Positions 9,813 through 18,325 are shown, counted from the stretch's first letter. The stretch is 64,000 nt of DNA from an uncultured Alphaproteobacteria bacterium (GCA_947646585.1 CANSHD010000002.1:62001-126000); one strand, 5' to 3'. Made by a program: numbers and translations. Notes: a model not told the origin generated them from the sequence alone.

Positions 9813-10427
9813 ATGATATACGGGTATATAAGAGTATCTACGGACCATCAAACCACGGAAAACCAAAGGTTTGAAATCGAGCGTTTTTGTGAAAAGAACG
9901 ATTTAAAAATAGACAGCTGGATAGAAGAAACAATTTCCGCAACAAAGGATTTGAATAAGCGCAAATTGGGGCGCCTGATAAAAAAAGTAAAAAAAGACGA
10001 TTTGATAATAGCGTCCGGGCTGTCGCGCCTTGGGCGAAACCTGTTGCAGATTATGAGTATTTTGCACCATTGCATGGACGTCGGGGCGCGCGTTTGGACG
10101 ATAAAGGACAATTATCGCTTGGGGGCGGACATTACCAGCAAGGTTTTGGCGTTCGCGTTCGGATTGTCGGCGGAAATTGAGCGTAATTTGATTTCACAGC
10201 GAACAAAAGAGGCGTTGGCGCGACTGAAGTCTGAGGGCAAGCGTGTCGGCCGCCCGCGCGGCAGTTCCAATGCGTGCAAGCTGGAGGGGCGCGAGAAATA
10301 CATTTCCAAAAAACTTGGCACCGGCAGCAGCAAGTATGAAATTGCGCGTCGCCTGCGCGTGCATCGCGACACGCTGACAAAGTTTATAGAGGTAAACGGA
10401 ATCCGCCCGGCGGCATCCGGTGCCTAG
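9813..10427 (+). CDS. serine recombinase/DNA invertase of the resolvase family
   Basis: The 204-aa product begins IYGYIRVSTDHQT, where the Ser is the nucleophile. It continues with SGLSRLGRNL and the long E helix (IERNLISQRTKEAL), then a short C-terminal helix-turn-helix (SSKYEIARRLRVHRDTLTKF). This is the size and layout of small invertases and resolvases such as Hin, Gin and the Bacteroides Mpi family. ATG at 9813 follows AAAGGAA and starts the conserved strand. It stands alone, divergent from the alpha-2-macroglobulin gene, and overlaps the convergent protease gene by 4 bp. No transposase, terminal repeats or obvious invertible segment adjoins it. The target sites are unknown. Confidence 0.9.
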   Translation: MIYGYIRVSTDHQTTENQRFEIERFCEKNDLKIDSWIEETISATKDLNKRKLGRLIKKVKKDDLIIASGLSRLGRNLLQIMSILHHCMDVGARVWTIKDNYRLGADITSKVLAFAFGLSAEIERNLISQRTKEALARLKSEGKRVGRPRGSSNACKLEGREKYISKKLGTGSSKYEIARRLRVHRDTLTKFIEVNGIRPAASGA

Positions 10428-12223
10428 AACGCCATTTTGTGTTTGGCAAGGATAAAGATTTCGTCCGTGCCAATCGGGTTGTCAACGAATGCGGCCGTCA
10501 CAAATTTATATGACAGCGAATACTCCACCGCCGCACGCCCGGTTAAAGATGTTTTGGCGTCTTGGAAAATCAGATTCCCGTTCGCCGCACGCCCGATTGG
10601 CATGCGCATGTCCATATCGCCCGCCAGTATTATGTCCGGCACCGCCAGGCCAACGGTCCAATCGCCACGCTGAACACGGGCGGAAAGTGACGCGGTATAT
10701 ATGCCCGAGAATTTTGTAATCATCGAATCCGTGCGGCCGCGCGGGCGCGTCGCGCCGATTTCCGGGCGCAGTAATATTTTATTGTCGCCGGCGTTGAATT
10801 CGTGGTTAAGGGCGATAAAGGTTATTACGTTGCGCTCGTCCGTGCCAAGCAGGCCTTCGGCCGCCAAAAAGTCGCTACGACGAAAACCGAATTCTATTAT
10901 TCCGGCGTGTGCGCTGGTAACGCCGGGGCGCAGGTGTTCGTATCCGCGGCCGTGGTTTTTGATTTTCACATGGTCGCTTAAACGTGTTTCAAACGCGCGT
11001 CCATAATCATCGACAAACGCCAGTTTCAGGTCTGAATTTTTAAGCTTTTGCCCGATTGCGCCTGAGGCGCGCATGGTGTTAAGCGGGGCGGCGCCGCCAC
11101 TTGCCAGCGGGACCAGTTCGGCCCCGACCGGGCGTGTTGCACGTTCCAGGTCCAGCATTCCGTGCCCGTAAACCGCGTCGACGCCCGGCGTGCCCAAATC
11201 GCGCGCGGTTGTGAACAGCAGGTGTGTTATCTGGGGCGCGGTCATGTACGGGAACGCCTCGCGCAGTACCGCGACGGCGGCCGATACGACCGGTGCGGCG
11301 AACGAGGTGCCCGACACCACGCGCGTATCGGTTGCAATGTTTGTGCCGGGGGCGGTTATGCAGTATTCTTTTGTGACGCCGCATGCGTTGCTGTAATCCG
11401 CCAGGGCGCCCGTATTATCGTCCCATGCGACAACATTTATAAAGTGCCCCTGCATTTCCGGCACCACGCGCGGCAGGGCGGACAGCGCCCCGGATTCGGC
11501 GGCCCCCTCGTTCCCGGACGCCCATACGAATATTGTGCCGCCGCGTGCCGCGTTGGAAAGGCTGTCTATAAAATTCTGGTCGGTTAAACCCGCCATCTGG
11601 GCGCGTGTGCGCACGGCGTTTGCGCGCATTTCCGTGTTCCAGCTGGCGTTTATAATATCAGCATGGGCGGCGGCGGCCACAACATCGCCGATTTCGCCGT
11701 ATGATATGAACTTGTTGTTTGCGCCCGCGATGGAATATTTTTCAACCACCGCGTCTGGCGCAATCGGTCCGGCGGCCACGGCCGTAACGGCCGCGCCGTG
11801 CCATGAATTTGCGTCCAGAACGGCGATTGTGGAATTTTTGCCCGTAAATCCGCGCGCCAGCGAGTATGCCAGACGGATGCTGTCATATTGGGCCTGGTTG
11901 CGGCTGTATTTGTCATCGGATGTAACCGCGGCAATGTGCGATGCGCTGACGTCGCCGCCGACATAGTCATATGTGTTCATGGTCGGCATCGGGGCGGCGC
12001 TTGAGCTACCGGAACCGCCGCCGCCACCGCCGCCCAGTGCCATCGCCGCGCCGCCAATCGCGGCGGCGCCGGCCAGGGCCAGCCCGGCGCCGATTGTGCC
12101 CTTGGAAGTTGCCAGGCATTCATACGGATGATTCTTTTTATATATCGGATTTGCACAGTCCGCATATGCCGCGACAGGGGCGGCGGTAACTGCGGCGATT
12201 AAAATCAGGCGTAACGCAAACAT
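10424..12223 (-). CDS. secreted S8 (subtilisin-like) serine protease with compressed catalytic region
   Basis: The 599-aa product starts at ATG 12223, which has AAAGGAAA upstream and begins the signal peptide MFALRLILIAAV. A hydrophobic Ala/Gly segment (about 44-64) and a Gly/Ser linker follow. Catalytic residues appear to be Asp137 (IAVLD), His142 (WHGAAV) and Ser307 (SGTSFAAP), with Asn238 (ASGNEG) in the oxyanion hole. Asp and His are five residues apart, whereas subtilisins usually have about 30 or more. The last 200 residues are beta-rich and end in Phe, which could be a small barrel or a beta-domain; this is uncertain. Substrate unknown. Confidence 0.85.
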   Translation of the reverse strand: MFALRLILIAAVTAAPVAAYADCANPIYKKNHPYECLATSKGTIGAGLALAGAAAIGGAAMALGGGGGGGSGSSSAAPMPTMNTYDYVGGDVSASHIAAVTSDDKYSRNQAQYDSIRLAYSLARGFTGKNSTIAVLDANSWHGAAVTAVAAGPIAPDAVVEKYSIAGANNKFISYGEIGDVVAAAAHADIINASWNTEMRANAVRTRAQMAGLTDQNFIDSLSNAARGGTIFVWASGNEGAAESGALSALPRVVPEMQGHFINVVAWDDNTGALADYSNACGVTKEYCITAPGTNIATDTRVVSGTSFAAPVVSAAVAVLREAFPYMTAPQITHLLFTTARDLGTPGVDAVYGHGMLDLERATRPVGAELVPLASGGAAPLNTMRASGAIGQKLKNSDLKLAFVDDYGRAFETRLSDHVKIKNHGRGYEHLRPGVTSAHAGIIEFGFRRSDFLAAEGLLGTDERNVITFIALNHEFNAGDNKILLRPEIGATRPRGRTDSMITKFSGIYTASLSARVQRGDWTVGLAVPDIILAGDMDMRMPIGRAANGNLIFQDAKTSLTGRAAVEYSLSYKFVTAAFVDNPIGTDEIFILAKHKMAF

Positions 12224-12242
12224 TTTTTCCTTTTCTCTGGTA

Positions 12243-12271
12243 AATATAGACACAAAACGTTATTTTGTCAA
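12243..12271 (-). promoter_or_regulatory. promoter of the S8 protease gene
   Basis: On the minus strand TTGACA (12271-12266), a 17-bp spacer and TATATT (12248-12243), followed by the gene 20 bp on. Confidence 0.75.
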
Positions 12272-12317
12272 TATGTGTACAAAAATTTTTACATATTTTG
12301 CAAATGTCAAAAAATAC

Positions 12318-12346
12318 TTGATTTTCAGCGTCGCCTGCGCTATTAT
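12318..12346 (+). promoter_or_regulatory. promoter of rpsB-tsf
   Basis: TTGATT (12318-12323), a 17-bp spacer and TATTAT (12341-12346). The predicted leader is about 108 nt and could carry S2 autoregulation as in other bacteria, but no conserved element was identified. Confidence 0.65.
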
Positions 12347-12460
12347 CGCGGTACGCATTTTATGCGAAGAACACAACCGTTGTGCCCAAATTTCTGTCCA
12401 GGGTATATCTTTGGTCTGATGCACACGGCGAGGATAACAACAGAAAAAAGGATAAAAATC

Positions 12461-13312
12461 ATGGCATTGCCAACATTTACAATGAAGCAGCTGATGGAAG
12501 CCGGCGTTCATTTCGGTCACCACACACGTCGCTGGAATCCGTTGATGACACCGTATGTTTACGGGGTTAAGGACAAGATTCACATCATCAACCTGAACAA
12601 GACTGCACCGTTGCTGCACCGCAGCTTGGTCGCATTGGAAACAATTGCGGCGGCCGGCGGCAAAATCTTGTTTGTTGCGACCAAGCACCAGGCGAAAGAC
12701 ATTGTCAAAGACGCAGCGGAACGCTGCGGCCAGTACTATGTCAACAACCGCTGGCTGGGTGGTATGCTGACGAACTGGACAACGGTATCGCAGTCCATTC
12801 GCCGTCTGAAAAAGATGGAATCCGACATTGAAAACGCGGACAAGCTGGGCCTGACCAAAAAAGAAGTCGGCGTTATGACCAAAGAAGTTGAAAAACTGCG
12901 TGGCATTTTCGGCGGTATTCTGGAAATGCACGGCACGCCGCAGGCGATGGTCGTAATCGACGTTCCGCGCGAAATGAACGCGGTACGCGAGGCAAAGACT
13001 CTGGACATTCCGACAATCGCAATCTGCGATACGAATGCGAATCCGGAAATGGTTGACTATCCGGTTCCGGGTAACGACGACGCGGCCCGTGCGACACAGC
13101 TGTACTGCGACCTGTTCGTGGACGCGATTCTGTCCGGTATTGAAAAGCGCCTGGGCGGCGTTGCCGGCAAGAAAGTCGAATCCGACATGAAGGCGGCGGC
13201 GGCCGATGATTTCGAAGCGGACGCCAAAGAACGCGCCGCGCATGCGAAATCCAAAATGACCGAGGCCCGCGCCGAACGTCGCGGCAAATTGGCCGAAAAA
13301 GCGGATAAATAA
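12461..13312 (+). CDS. rpsB: 30S ribosomal protein S2
   Basis: The 283-aa product carries the S2 hallmarks GVHFGHHTRRWNP near the N-terminus, NRWLGGMLTNW and the IPTIAICDTNANP segment. It is about 40 residues longer than E. coli S2 because of a charged Ala/Lys-rich C-terminal tail, as in many alphaproteobacteria. ATG at 12461 was chosen because it begins the conserved ALPTFTMKQLMEAG segment and follows AAAAAGGAT; upstream in-frame codons have no family similarity. It lies 80 bp before tsf, the usual order. Confidence 0.98.
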   Translation: MALPTFTMKQLMEAGVHFGHHTRRWNPLMTPYVYGVKDKIHIINLNKTAPLLHRSLVALETIAAAGGKILFVATKHQAKDIVKDAAERCGQYYVNNRWLGGMLTNWTTVSQSIRRLKKMESDIENADKLGLTKKEVGVMTKEVEKLRGIFGGILEMHGTPQAMVVIDVPREMNAVREAKTLDIPTIAICDTNANPEMVDYPVPGNDDAARATQLYCDLFVDAILSGIEKRLGGVAGKKVESDMKAAAADDFEADAKERAAHAKSKMTEARAERRGKLAEKADK

Positions 13313-13392
13313 TCACCATGTGGCGCGCGGGGCGCGAATGCGTCCCGCACTCCGCGGGTAAAACAATTTCAAATCTTTAATGGGAGAAGACA

Positions 13393-14262
13393 ATGGCAGA
13401 AATAACAGCAAAATTGATTCAACAGCTGCGTGAAAAAACATCCGCCGGCATGATGGATTGCAAGAAAGCGTTGACTGAAAACAACGGTGATATCGAAGCG
13501 GCTGCCGATTGGCTGCGCCAGAAAGGTATCGTAAAGGCGGCGTCCAAGGCCGGCCGTGTTGCGGCATCGGGCTTGGTCACGGTTGTAAAGTGCGACGACA
13601 TGGGCTGCGTTGTTGAATTGAATGCGGAAACAGACTTTGTCGCCAAAAATGACAAGTTCCAGAAGCTGGTTGCGGACGTTGCCGCACGTGCATTGGAACT
13701 GAAAGGCGATTTTGACGCGACAATGAACGCGGTCAAAGACGACATCGCCGCAACGATTTCCACAATCGGCGAAAACATGAATCTGCGCCGCATTGCCAAG
13801 GTTTCGGGCGACCACATCTACACATACGTTCACAATGCGATGGTTCCGGGCATGGGCCAGATTGGTGTTGCGGTTGCGATCAACGGCGACGGCGCGGCAA
13901 TCGACGAAATCGGTCCGAAAATCGCGATGCACATTGCTGCGAACAAGCCTGAATTTATGACAATCGCCGATGTCGATCCGGTGGCGGTTGAACGCGAAAA
14001 GAAAGTGTTCATCGAATCGGGCGCGACCGCGGGCAAACCGGAAATGGTTGTTGAAAAGATGGTTTCGGGCCGTATTGCGAAATACTATGCGGAATCCGTT
14101 CTGGAGGAACAGCCGTTCGTTATGGACCCGTCCAAAAAGGTCAAGGACGTTATTGCAGAGGCTGGTGGCAAACTGGCGGGCTTTGCGTTCTATGTCTTGG
14201 GCGAGGGGATTGAAAAGAAAGAAGACAATTTGGCCGACGAAGTCGCCAAAATGTTGGGTTAA
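13393..14262 (+). CDS. tsf: translation elongation factor Ts
   Basis: The 289-aa product is the nucleotide exchange factor for EF-Tu. It starts with the UBA-like domain (LIQQLREKTSAGMMDCKKAL) and contains the ELNAETDFVAKND core motif that contacts EF-Tu. The length matches the family. The ribosome binding site GGGAGA lies 8 nt before ATG 13393. It is second in the rpsB-tsf operon and is followed by an intrinsic terminator. Confidence 0.98.
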   Translation: MAEITAKLIQQLREKTSAGMMDCKKALTENNGDIEAAADWLRQKGIVKAASKAGRVAASGLVTVVKCDDMGCVVELNAETDFVAKNDKFQKLVADVAARALELKGDFDATMNAVKDDIAATISTIGENMNLRRIAKVSGDHIYTYVHNAMVPGMGQIGVAVAINGDGAAIDEIGPKIAMHIAANKPEFMTIADVDPVAVEREKKVFIESGATAGKPEMVVEKMVSGRIAKYYAESVLEEQPFVMDPSKKVKDVIAEAGGKLAGFAFYVLGEGIEKKEDNLADEVAKMLG

Positions 14263-14285
14263 TATAAAGTTTTGTATTAACAGCG

Positions 14286-14314
14286 ATGGAAATCCGGCGT
14301 TTGCCGGATTTCTG
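14286..14314 (+). terminator. terminator after tsf
   Basis: AATCCGGC/GCCGGATT with a GTTT loop and a short T-rich tail. The next gene starts 12 bp later, so some read-through is possible. Confidence 0.6.
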
Positions 14315-14325
14315 TTGCGCGGTAT

Positions 14326-14739
14326 ATGGAAATGGAAAAGTATCAGGTAATTTCAAGCATGCACAGCATTGTTATGCCGGGCATGCAGGATATAGAGATT
14401 GGGCGCGGCGGTCATCTGGCGCATGTGTTGCGTATGCCGATTGACGGGGCCGACCCGCGCGTGGGTGACGATTTTATAATTCATACGGCGCGTTCGGGGG
14501 ATGCGATTGCATATGAATACAGACGCGATTTGTTTTTTGTGGCGCCGCCCCGTGACAGCAAGGACGCGTGGCGCCAGTTTTCACGGATTGCGGGCATTGG
14601 CCATGGCAGCCTGGACAAGATACGGTTTTGTATGGCGCTGTGGGCGGCGTTGCGAAATCGCGGTATGACGCCCCGGATGTCCGTCGCCGGGAACATGGTG
14701 CGCGTTGCGGCCCGCCATGTGACAACAAACGGGAGATAA
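14326..14739 (+). CDS. hypothetical protein, 137 aa, first of a paralogous pair
   Basis: Not recognised. The N-terminal half is probably beta-rich (VISSMHSIVMPGMQD, then VGDDFIIHTARSGDA). The C-terminal half is helical and basic. Its segment SLDKIRFCMALWAALRNRG aligns with SLDSMLFRYALHRSLRKLG in the next gene, followed by MTPR and MMPT. The two genes are therefore diverged tandem paralogues. There is no signal peptide. The start could be 14326 or 14332. The next gene begins 2 bp after the stop, so they are co-transcribed. Confidence 0.65.
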   Translation: MEMEKYQVISSMHSIVMPGMQDIEIGRGGHLAHVLRMPIDGADPRVGDDFIIHTARSGDAIAYEYRRDLFFVAPPRDSKDAWRQFSRIAGIGHGSLDKIRFCMALWAALRNRGMTPRMSVAGNMVRVAARHVTTNGR

Positions 14740-14741
14740 AC

Positions 14742-15140
14742 ATGGAAACGTACAAGGTTGCGGTGACAACGCCGGCAGGCGGCGGGTATTTGGAAATGTG
14801 GACGCGCGACGGGCGCCGTGTTCCAGTGGTGGTGCCACAGTCGTGCGGGTACATGCTGAAAAACGGAACGCGCGTAATGCTTCATCGCAATCGCCGGGGT
14901 GAAGTGGTCGCGTGCAGTTTCGGCGACGCCATGGTTTTGACGCGCTTTCCGACGACGCGCAAAAGCATTACGGAATTTATCGGCGAATTCAAAGATGTCT
15001 ATGAGCTTAGCCTGGACAGCATGTTGTTCCGATATGCACTGCATCGGTCGTTGCGAAAGCTGGGGATGATGCCGACACGCAGTCTGGTTATGGACATGAT
15101 GGCGTATAATTATGTGCATGATATACGGCCCGGCCGCTGA
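14742..15140 (+). CDS. hypothetical protein, 132 aa, second of a paralogous pair
   Basis: Not recognised. Its helical C-terminal third matches the preceding gene (see that entry), and the basic N-terminal region contains RRVPVVVPQSCGYMLKNGT. ATG at 14742 has GGGAGA 6 nt upstream. It is followed by a strong terminator, closing a two-gene unit. A small nucleic-acid-binding role would fit the basic composition but is not shown. Confidence 0.65.
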   Translation: METYKVAVTTPAGGGYLEMWTRDGRRVPVVVPQSCGYMLKNGTRVMLHRNRRGEVVACSFGDAMVLTRFPTTRKSITEFIGEFKDVYELSLDSMLFRYALHRSLRKLGMMPTRSLVMDMMAYNYVHDIRPGR

Positions 15141-15141
15141 T

Positions 15142-15171
15142 AAAAAATCGCCCGTTCGGGCGATTTTTTTT
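15142..15171 (+). terminator. intrinsic terminator
   Basis: AAAAATCGCCC/GGGCGATTTTTTTT with a GTTC loop, immediately after the stop codon of the paralogous pair. Confidence 0.9.
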
Positions 15172-15373
15172 ATGGCAAAATTGCGCGGCAATGCGGCCCG
15201 GCATATCGGGCCAGAGCCGGGGATAGCCGCACCGGGCCATGTTGAAAAATGTTTGAAAAGGGCCGGGTCCGAAGGCCCCCGTTTCTTTGATTGGAGATGA
15301 GAAGACGGAGAAAAAACCGGACCCGGAAAAACCGCAAATAAATGTCGTGACACATGCAGACTATGAAAGACAT
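15172..15373. other. non-coding stretch downstream of RNA element I
   Basis: No convincing gene is seen. A short plus-strand frame (15287-15523) runs through RNA element I and is probably not a gene. On the minus strand, directly downstream of element I, there is no well-supported start codon, so element I has no obvious target here. Confidence 0.4.
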
Positions 15374-15535
15374 AAAAAAGCGGTTGGAGGTAAGAAACTA
15401 CTATCGAAAAATAGCCCAATTGATTTTATATATATTCAAAAGGCCTCCAACCAGATGTGTTGGATTTTTTTATCACACCCCGGTGTGATATTCGATATAG
15501 AGGTTTCTTATGCCTCACACTAGCGTTGCTAATGC
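15374..15535 (-). ncRNA. structured RNA element, copy I (no evident downstream gene)
   Basis: Read on the minus strand. The long-range helix P2 pairs 15510-15491 with 15408-15391, the 5' strand carrying the characteristic extra CCTCT. An internal hairpin ATCACACC/GGTGTGAT follows. Strand 1 (15463-15459) and strand 2 (15452-15444, GGTTGGAGG) form a hairpin, and strand 3 (15390-15382, CCTCCAACC) can pair with strand 2. Strand 3 is followed directly by GCTTTTTT. The AU loop GAATATATATAAAA is a diverged form of the family loop. It lies just downstream of copy J in the same direction. Confidence 0.7.
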
Positions 15536-15541
15536 AAAAGA

Positions 15542-15570
15542 ATAATATCATATATGAGAATAGGGTGCAA
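15542..15570 (-). promoter_or_regulatory. promoter of RNA element I
   Basis: On the minus strand TTGCAC (15570-15565), a 17-bp spacer and TATTAT (15547-15542). Confidence 0.65.
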
Positions 15571-15585
15571 CAAAAAAATAAATGC

Positions 15586-15756
15586 AAAAACCACCACTGA
15601 CAAATGGGAGGTTGGAGAATAAGAACCACTATATCAATGGCCCGGCTTATTCAATATATTCAGCCGGTTCTCCAACCATAATGTCAGAGTTCATCGTACA
15701 AATCGTACAATGATTGATATAGAGGTTCTTATGCCTATATCAGCAATACACTGATA
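15586..15756 (-). ncRNA. structured RNA element, copy J (no evident downstream gene)
   Basis: Read on the minus strand. P1 is TATCAG/CTGATA with the loop TGTATTG. P2 pairs 15732-15713 with 15638-15618 and has the family bulge CCTCT. An internal hairpin CATTGTACGA/TTGTACGATG follows. Strand 2 (15677-15666, GGTTGGAGAACC) is complementary to strand 3 (15619-15610); strand 1 is degenerate here. The conserved loop GAATATATTGAATA sits in a CCGGCT/AGCCGG stem. A weak hairpin with GGTTTTTG ends the element. It is arranged in tandem with copy I. Confidence 0.7.
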
Positions 15757-15764
15757 CATGGGTA

Positions 15765-15793
15765 ATTATACATAAGATAGTGGTGGATTTCAA
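15765..15793 (-). promoter_or_regulatory. promoter of RNA element J
   Basis: On the minus strand TTGAAA (15793-15788), a 17-bp spacer and TATAAT (15770-15765). Confidence 0.7.
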
Positions 15794-15798
15794 TATAT

Positions 15799-15892
15799 TT
15801 TACTGGATTGCCGCGGTCGCTATCGCTCCCTCGCAATGACAGTCGGTCTAGGCTCATTGTCACCGCGAGCGTAGCGTGGCGGTCCAGTAAAT
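15799..15892. repeat. dispersed palindromic repeat, copy 1 (plus a fragment at 15911-15950)
   Basis: An imperfect 94-bp inverted repeat bounded by TTTACTGGATTGCC and GGCGGTCCAGTAAA, with inner arms TCGCAATGACA and TCATTGTCACCGCGAG. A half copy (TTCTGGAATG...CGTAATGACA) follows at 15911-15950. The same unit occurs at 25951, 33969, 36162 and 36292, always between genes. It resembles REP/MITE-type non-coding repeats. Confidence 0.8.
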
Positions 15893-16030
15893 ATGACCAT
15901 CGCCGCATTATTTCTGGAATGTCACGGTCGCCATGCTTCCTCGTAATGACAGTGGTGTGTAATCCTGCGCGGAAAAAGTTGCACGCGTGTGGAAACTTTG
16001 ATATCATTTACACGACAAAGGGATTTATTT

Positions 16031-17245
16031 ATGCAAAACGAATTATTGCGCGAGTTGTCTGCGCGCGGATTTATCAATCAGGTTTCTAATATCGATGCAT
16101 TGAATGATGCGCTGAATGCCGGGAAAATCGCGGCTTATTTGGGCTCCGACCCGACGGCCGATTCTTTGCATGTGGGGCACTTGGTTCCCGTTATGATGAT
16201 GCGTTGGCTGCAAAAATACGGCCACCGGCCGATTATGCTGGTCGGTGGCGCAACCGGGCGCATCGGTGACCCGTCGGGCCGTGATACGGGGCGCCCGATG
16301 ATGACCGAAGAGGTATTGGCCCACAATATCGCGGGGCTGAAAAAATCTTATTCAAAATTCTTTCGTTTCGGCGACGGGCCGTCGGACGCAATCATGGTCG
16401 ATAACTATGATTGGATGAAGACTTATTCGCATCTGGACTTTCTGCGCGATTTTGGAACCGATTTTACCGTGCCGCGCATGCTTAGCATGGAAAGCGTAAA
16501 GCGCCGGTTGGAAACGGGGATGACTTTCCTGGAATTCAATTATATGACCTTTCAGGCGGTGGACTTTTTAACACTGTATAAAAATTATGGCTGTGTTTTA
16601 CAGACCTGTGGCGCAGACCAGTGGGGCAACGCCATTATGGGAATCGAGCTTATCCGCAAAAAGCTGGGTAAAGAGGCGTTTGTTTTATCAACCTCTTTGA
16701 TTACCGATTCCAACGGCAAAAAGATTGGCAAATCGGCCGGCAACGCGATTTGGGTGAACGAGGAAAAGACGTCGCCGTATGAATATTATCAGTACTTCCG
16801 CAACACGCCGGATGATTTGGTGGAAAAATTCTTGAAAATATTTACGGAAATTCCGCTGGATGAAATTGCGCGCCTGTCCGCGCTGCAGGGGGCGGAATTG
16901 AACGAGGCGAAAAAGATTCTGGCGCATGCCGCGACGGAAATCGCGCACGGTACTGCGGCGGCGGATGATGCGGCGGCGGCGGCGGCGGCATTGTTCGGCG
17001 GCGGGGCGTCGGTCGATAATGCGCCGACGGCGGAAATCGAAATGATGGCGGAAATGGGAATCTTGGACTTTTTGTGCGCGGCGGGACTGTTCCCGTCAAA
17101 GTCAGAGGCGCGCCGCATGGTGGAGCAGGGCGGAATTCAAATCGACGGGCAAAAGGTGACCGACCCGCGTGCGACGATTGCGCCGGCCGACAGTGTAATG
17201 CTTCAGAAAGGGAAAAAGACTTTCCTGCGGGTGGTGCGAAAATAA
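16031..17245 (+). CDS. tyrS: tyrosyl-tRNA synthetase
   Basis: The 404-aa class I synthetase charges tRNA-Tyr with tyrosine. Signature motifs are HVGHLVP (HIGH-type), GADQWGN for substrate binding, and KIGKS (KMSKS-type). An Ala-rich linker leads to a C-terminal S4 RNA-binding domain (FPSKSEARRMVEQGGIQIDG). The start at 16031 begins the conserved region and follows AAAGGGA. The stop codon overlaps the start of the next gene in TAATG, so the two are coupled. Confidence 0.97.
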   Translation: MQNELLRELSARGFINQVSNIDALNDALNAGKIAAYLGSDPTADSLHVGHLVPVMMMRWLQKYGHRPIMLVGGATGRIGDPSGRDTGRPMMTEEVLAHNIAGLKKSYSKFFRFGDGPSDAIMVDNYDWMKTYSHLDFLRDFGTDFTVPRMLSMESVKRRLETGMTFLEFNYMTFQAVDFLTLYKNYGCVLQTCGADQWGNAIMGIELIRKKLGKEAFVLSTSLITDSNGKKIGKSAGNAIWVNEEKTSPYEYYQYFRNTPDDLVEKFLKIFTEIPLDEIARLSALQGAELNEAKKILAHAATEIAHGTAAADDAAAAAAALFGGGASVDNAPTAEIEMMAEMGILDFLCAAGLFPSKSEARRMVEQGGIQIDGQKVTDPRATIAPADSVMLQKGKKTFLRVVRK

Positions 17246-18321
17246 TGCGTCGCGCGGTCCTGATTTTTGCAATGGCGATAACGTTGGGCGGCGGCGCCCA
17301 CGGGGCCAGCGAACTGGCAAAAATCAATGCACAGATAAAACAGACCGAGCAGCAGGATAAAAAATTAAGCCAGCAGGTAAAGTCGTCTGAGCGCGATGTG
17401 GCGGCGACAAAAAAGAAACTGGTTCGCGCCGCCGACCAGGTCAGCACCCTGGAAGAGCAGCGCGGCGCAATCGCGAAAAAGATTGCCGAATTGGACGGTC
17501 GTATAGATAAACTGTCGCGGGAAATCGAAGAAAACCGTGGACGTATTGCCGATGCCGCGGCCAGTATATTGTTCGTTGCGTCGCACCCCAGTTTCAATAC
17601 CGAAGACATGCGGCAATATGCGCTGACGTCGGCGGTGCTGTCGGGGGCGGCGGCGCGATTTGACGATGAAATGCAACGGGCCCAGGCGCAGATAAAAGAG
17701 CTGGCCGAGGCGCGCGACGCCCGTGCGATTGAAAAAGAAAAACTGGACCGGACGGCGAAAAAATACGCCGCGGAAAAGACGCAGTTGGACAAGCTGTTGC
17801 GGCAACGCGCGGCCCAGAATGAAAAACTGAAAAATCAACAGGCGGCGGTTCGCAAAAAGCTGCGCGAGTTGTCGGCGCGCGCGAAAAATATTTCCGAACT
17901 GTCCGCGGGTGTGGGGAGCTCTCAAATGTCGGCAGACGCACGTTTTTCCAGACGTAAACTGAATACGCCCGTGCGTGGCCGCCTGGTCGTGCGGTTCGGG
18001 GAAAAGACGGCGTTGGGGCTGAATTCCGACGGGTGGCGCATACGCACGCGCGGCGACGCACTGGTTATGGCGCCGGCCGACGGCGTTGTGAAATTCGCCG
18101 ACAGTTTCAAGGGTTTTGGCAAGGTTATAATCATGTCGCATAAAAACGGGTATAACACCGTTATGACAAATCTGGGCCAGATTGACGCCGTTGTCGGCCA
18201 GGACGTCCTGGGGGGCGAGCCGGTCGGCCGCATGGATCCGAACAAGCCGGAAATGTATCTGGAGGTGCGCCGTGGCAATAAAGCTGTGAACCCAGCGAAC
18301 CTGTTTAAGGAACCAGAGTAA
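17245..18321 (+). CDS. EnvC-like murein hydrolase activator (degenerate LytM/M23 domain)
   Basis: The 358-aa product has a signal peptide (1-22, GGGAHGAS), a long coiled coil (about 23-230) and a C-terminal LytM domain (RGRLVVRFGEK to the end). Zinc ligands expected in active M23 peptidases are missing: the GxDx position reads WRIRTRG and the HxE position reads MYLEVRRG. This matches EnvC-type proteins, which activate amidases at the septum rather than cutting peptidoglycan. It starts within the TAATG at the end of tyrS. EnvC-like function is the best inference. Confidence 0.85.
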   Translation: MRRAVLIFAMAITLGGGAHGASELAKINAQIKQTEQQDKKLSQQVKSSERDVAATKKKLVRAADQVSTLEEQRGAIAKKIAELDGRIDKLSREIEENRGRIADAAASILFVASHPSFNTEDMRQYALTSAVLSGAAARFDDEMQRAQAQIKELAEARDARAIEKEKLDRTAKKYAAEKTQLDKLLRQRAAQNEKLKNQQAAVRKKLRELSARAKNISELSAGVGSSQMSADARFSRRKLNTPVRGRLVVRFGEKTALGLNSDGWRIRTRGDALVMAPADGVVKFADSFKGFGKVIIMSHKNGYNTVMTNLGQIDAVVGQDVLGGEPVGRMDPNKPEMYLEVRRGNKAVNPANLFKEPE

Positions 18322-18325
18322 TTAT

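Noticed and set aside
12260..13243. 327-aa ORF antisense to rpsB
   Set aside because: It overlaps an unmistakable ribosomal protein gene and shows no family features.
14481..15419. 312-aa minus-strand ORF opposite the two small paralogues
   Set aside because: It looked like a possible target of RNA element I, but it overlaps the two plus-strand paralogous genes and their terminator, and starts inside the element.
15287..15523. 78-aa plus-strand ORF
   Set aside because: It runs through RNA element I on the opposite strand, has no clear ribosome binding site, and resembles no family.
15374..15756. CRISPR array at 15.3-15.8 kb
   Set aside because: There are no regularly spaced direct repeats; the similarity comes from two tandem RNA elements.
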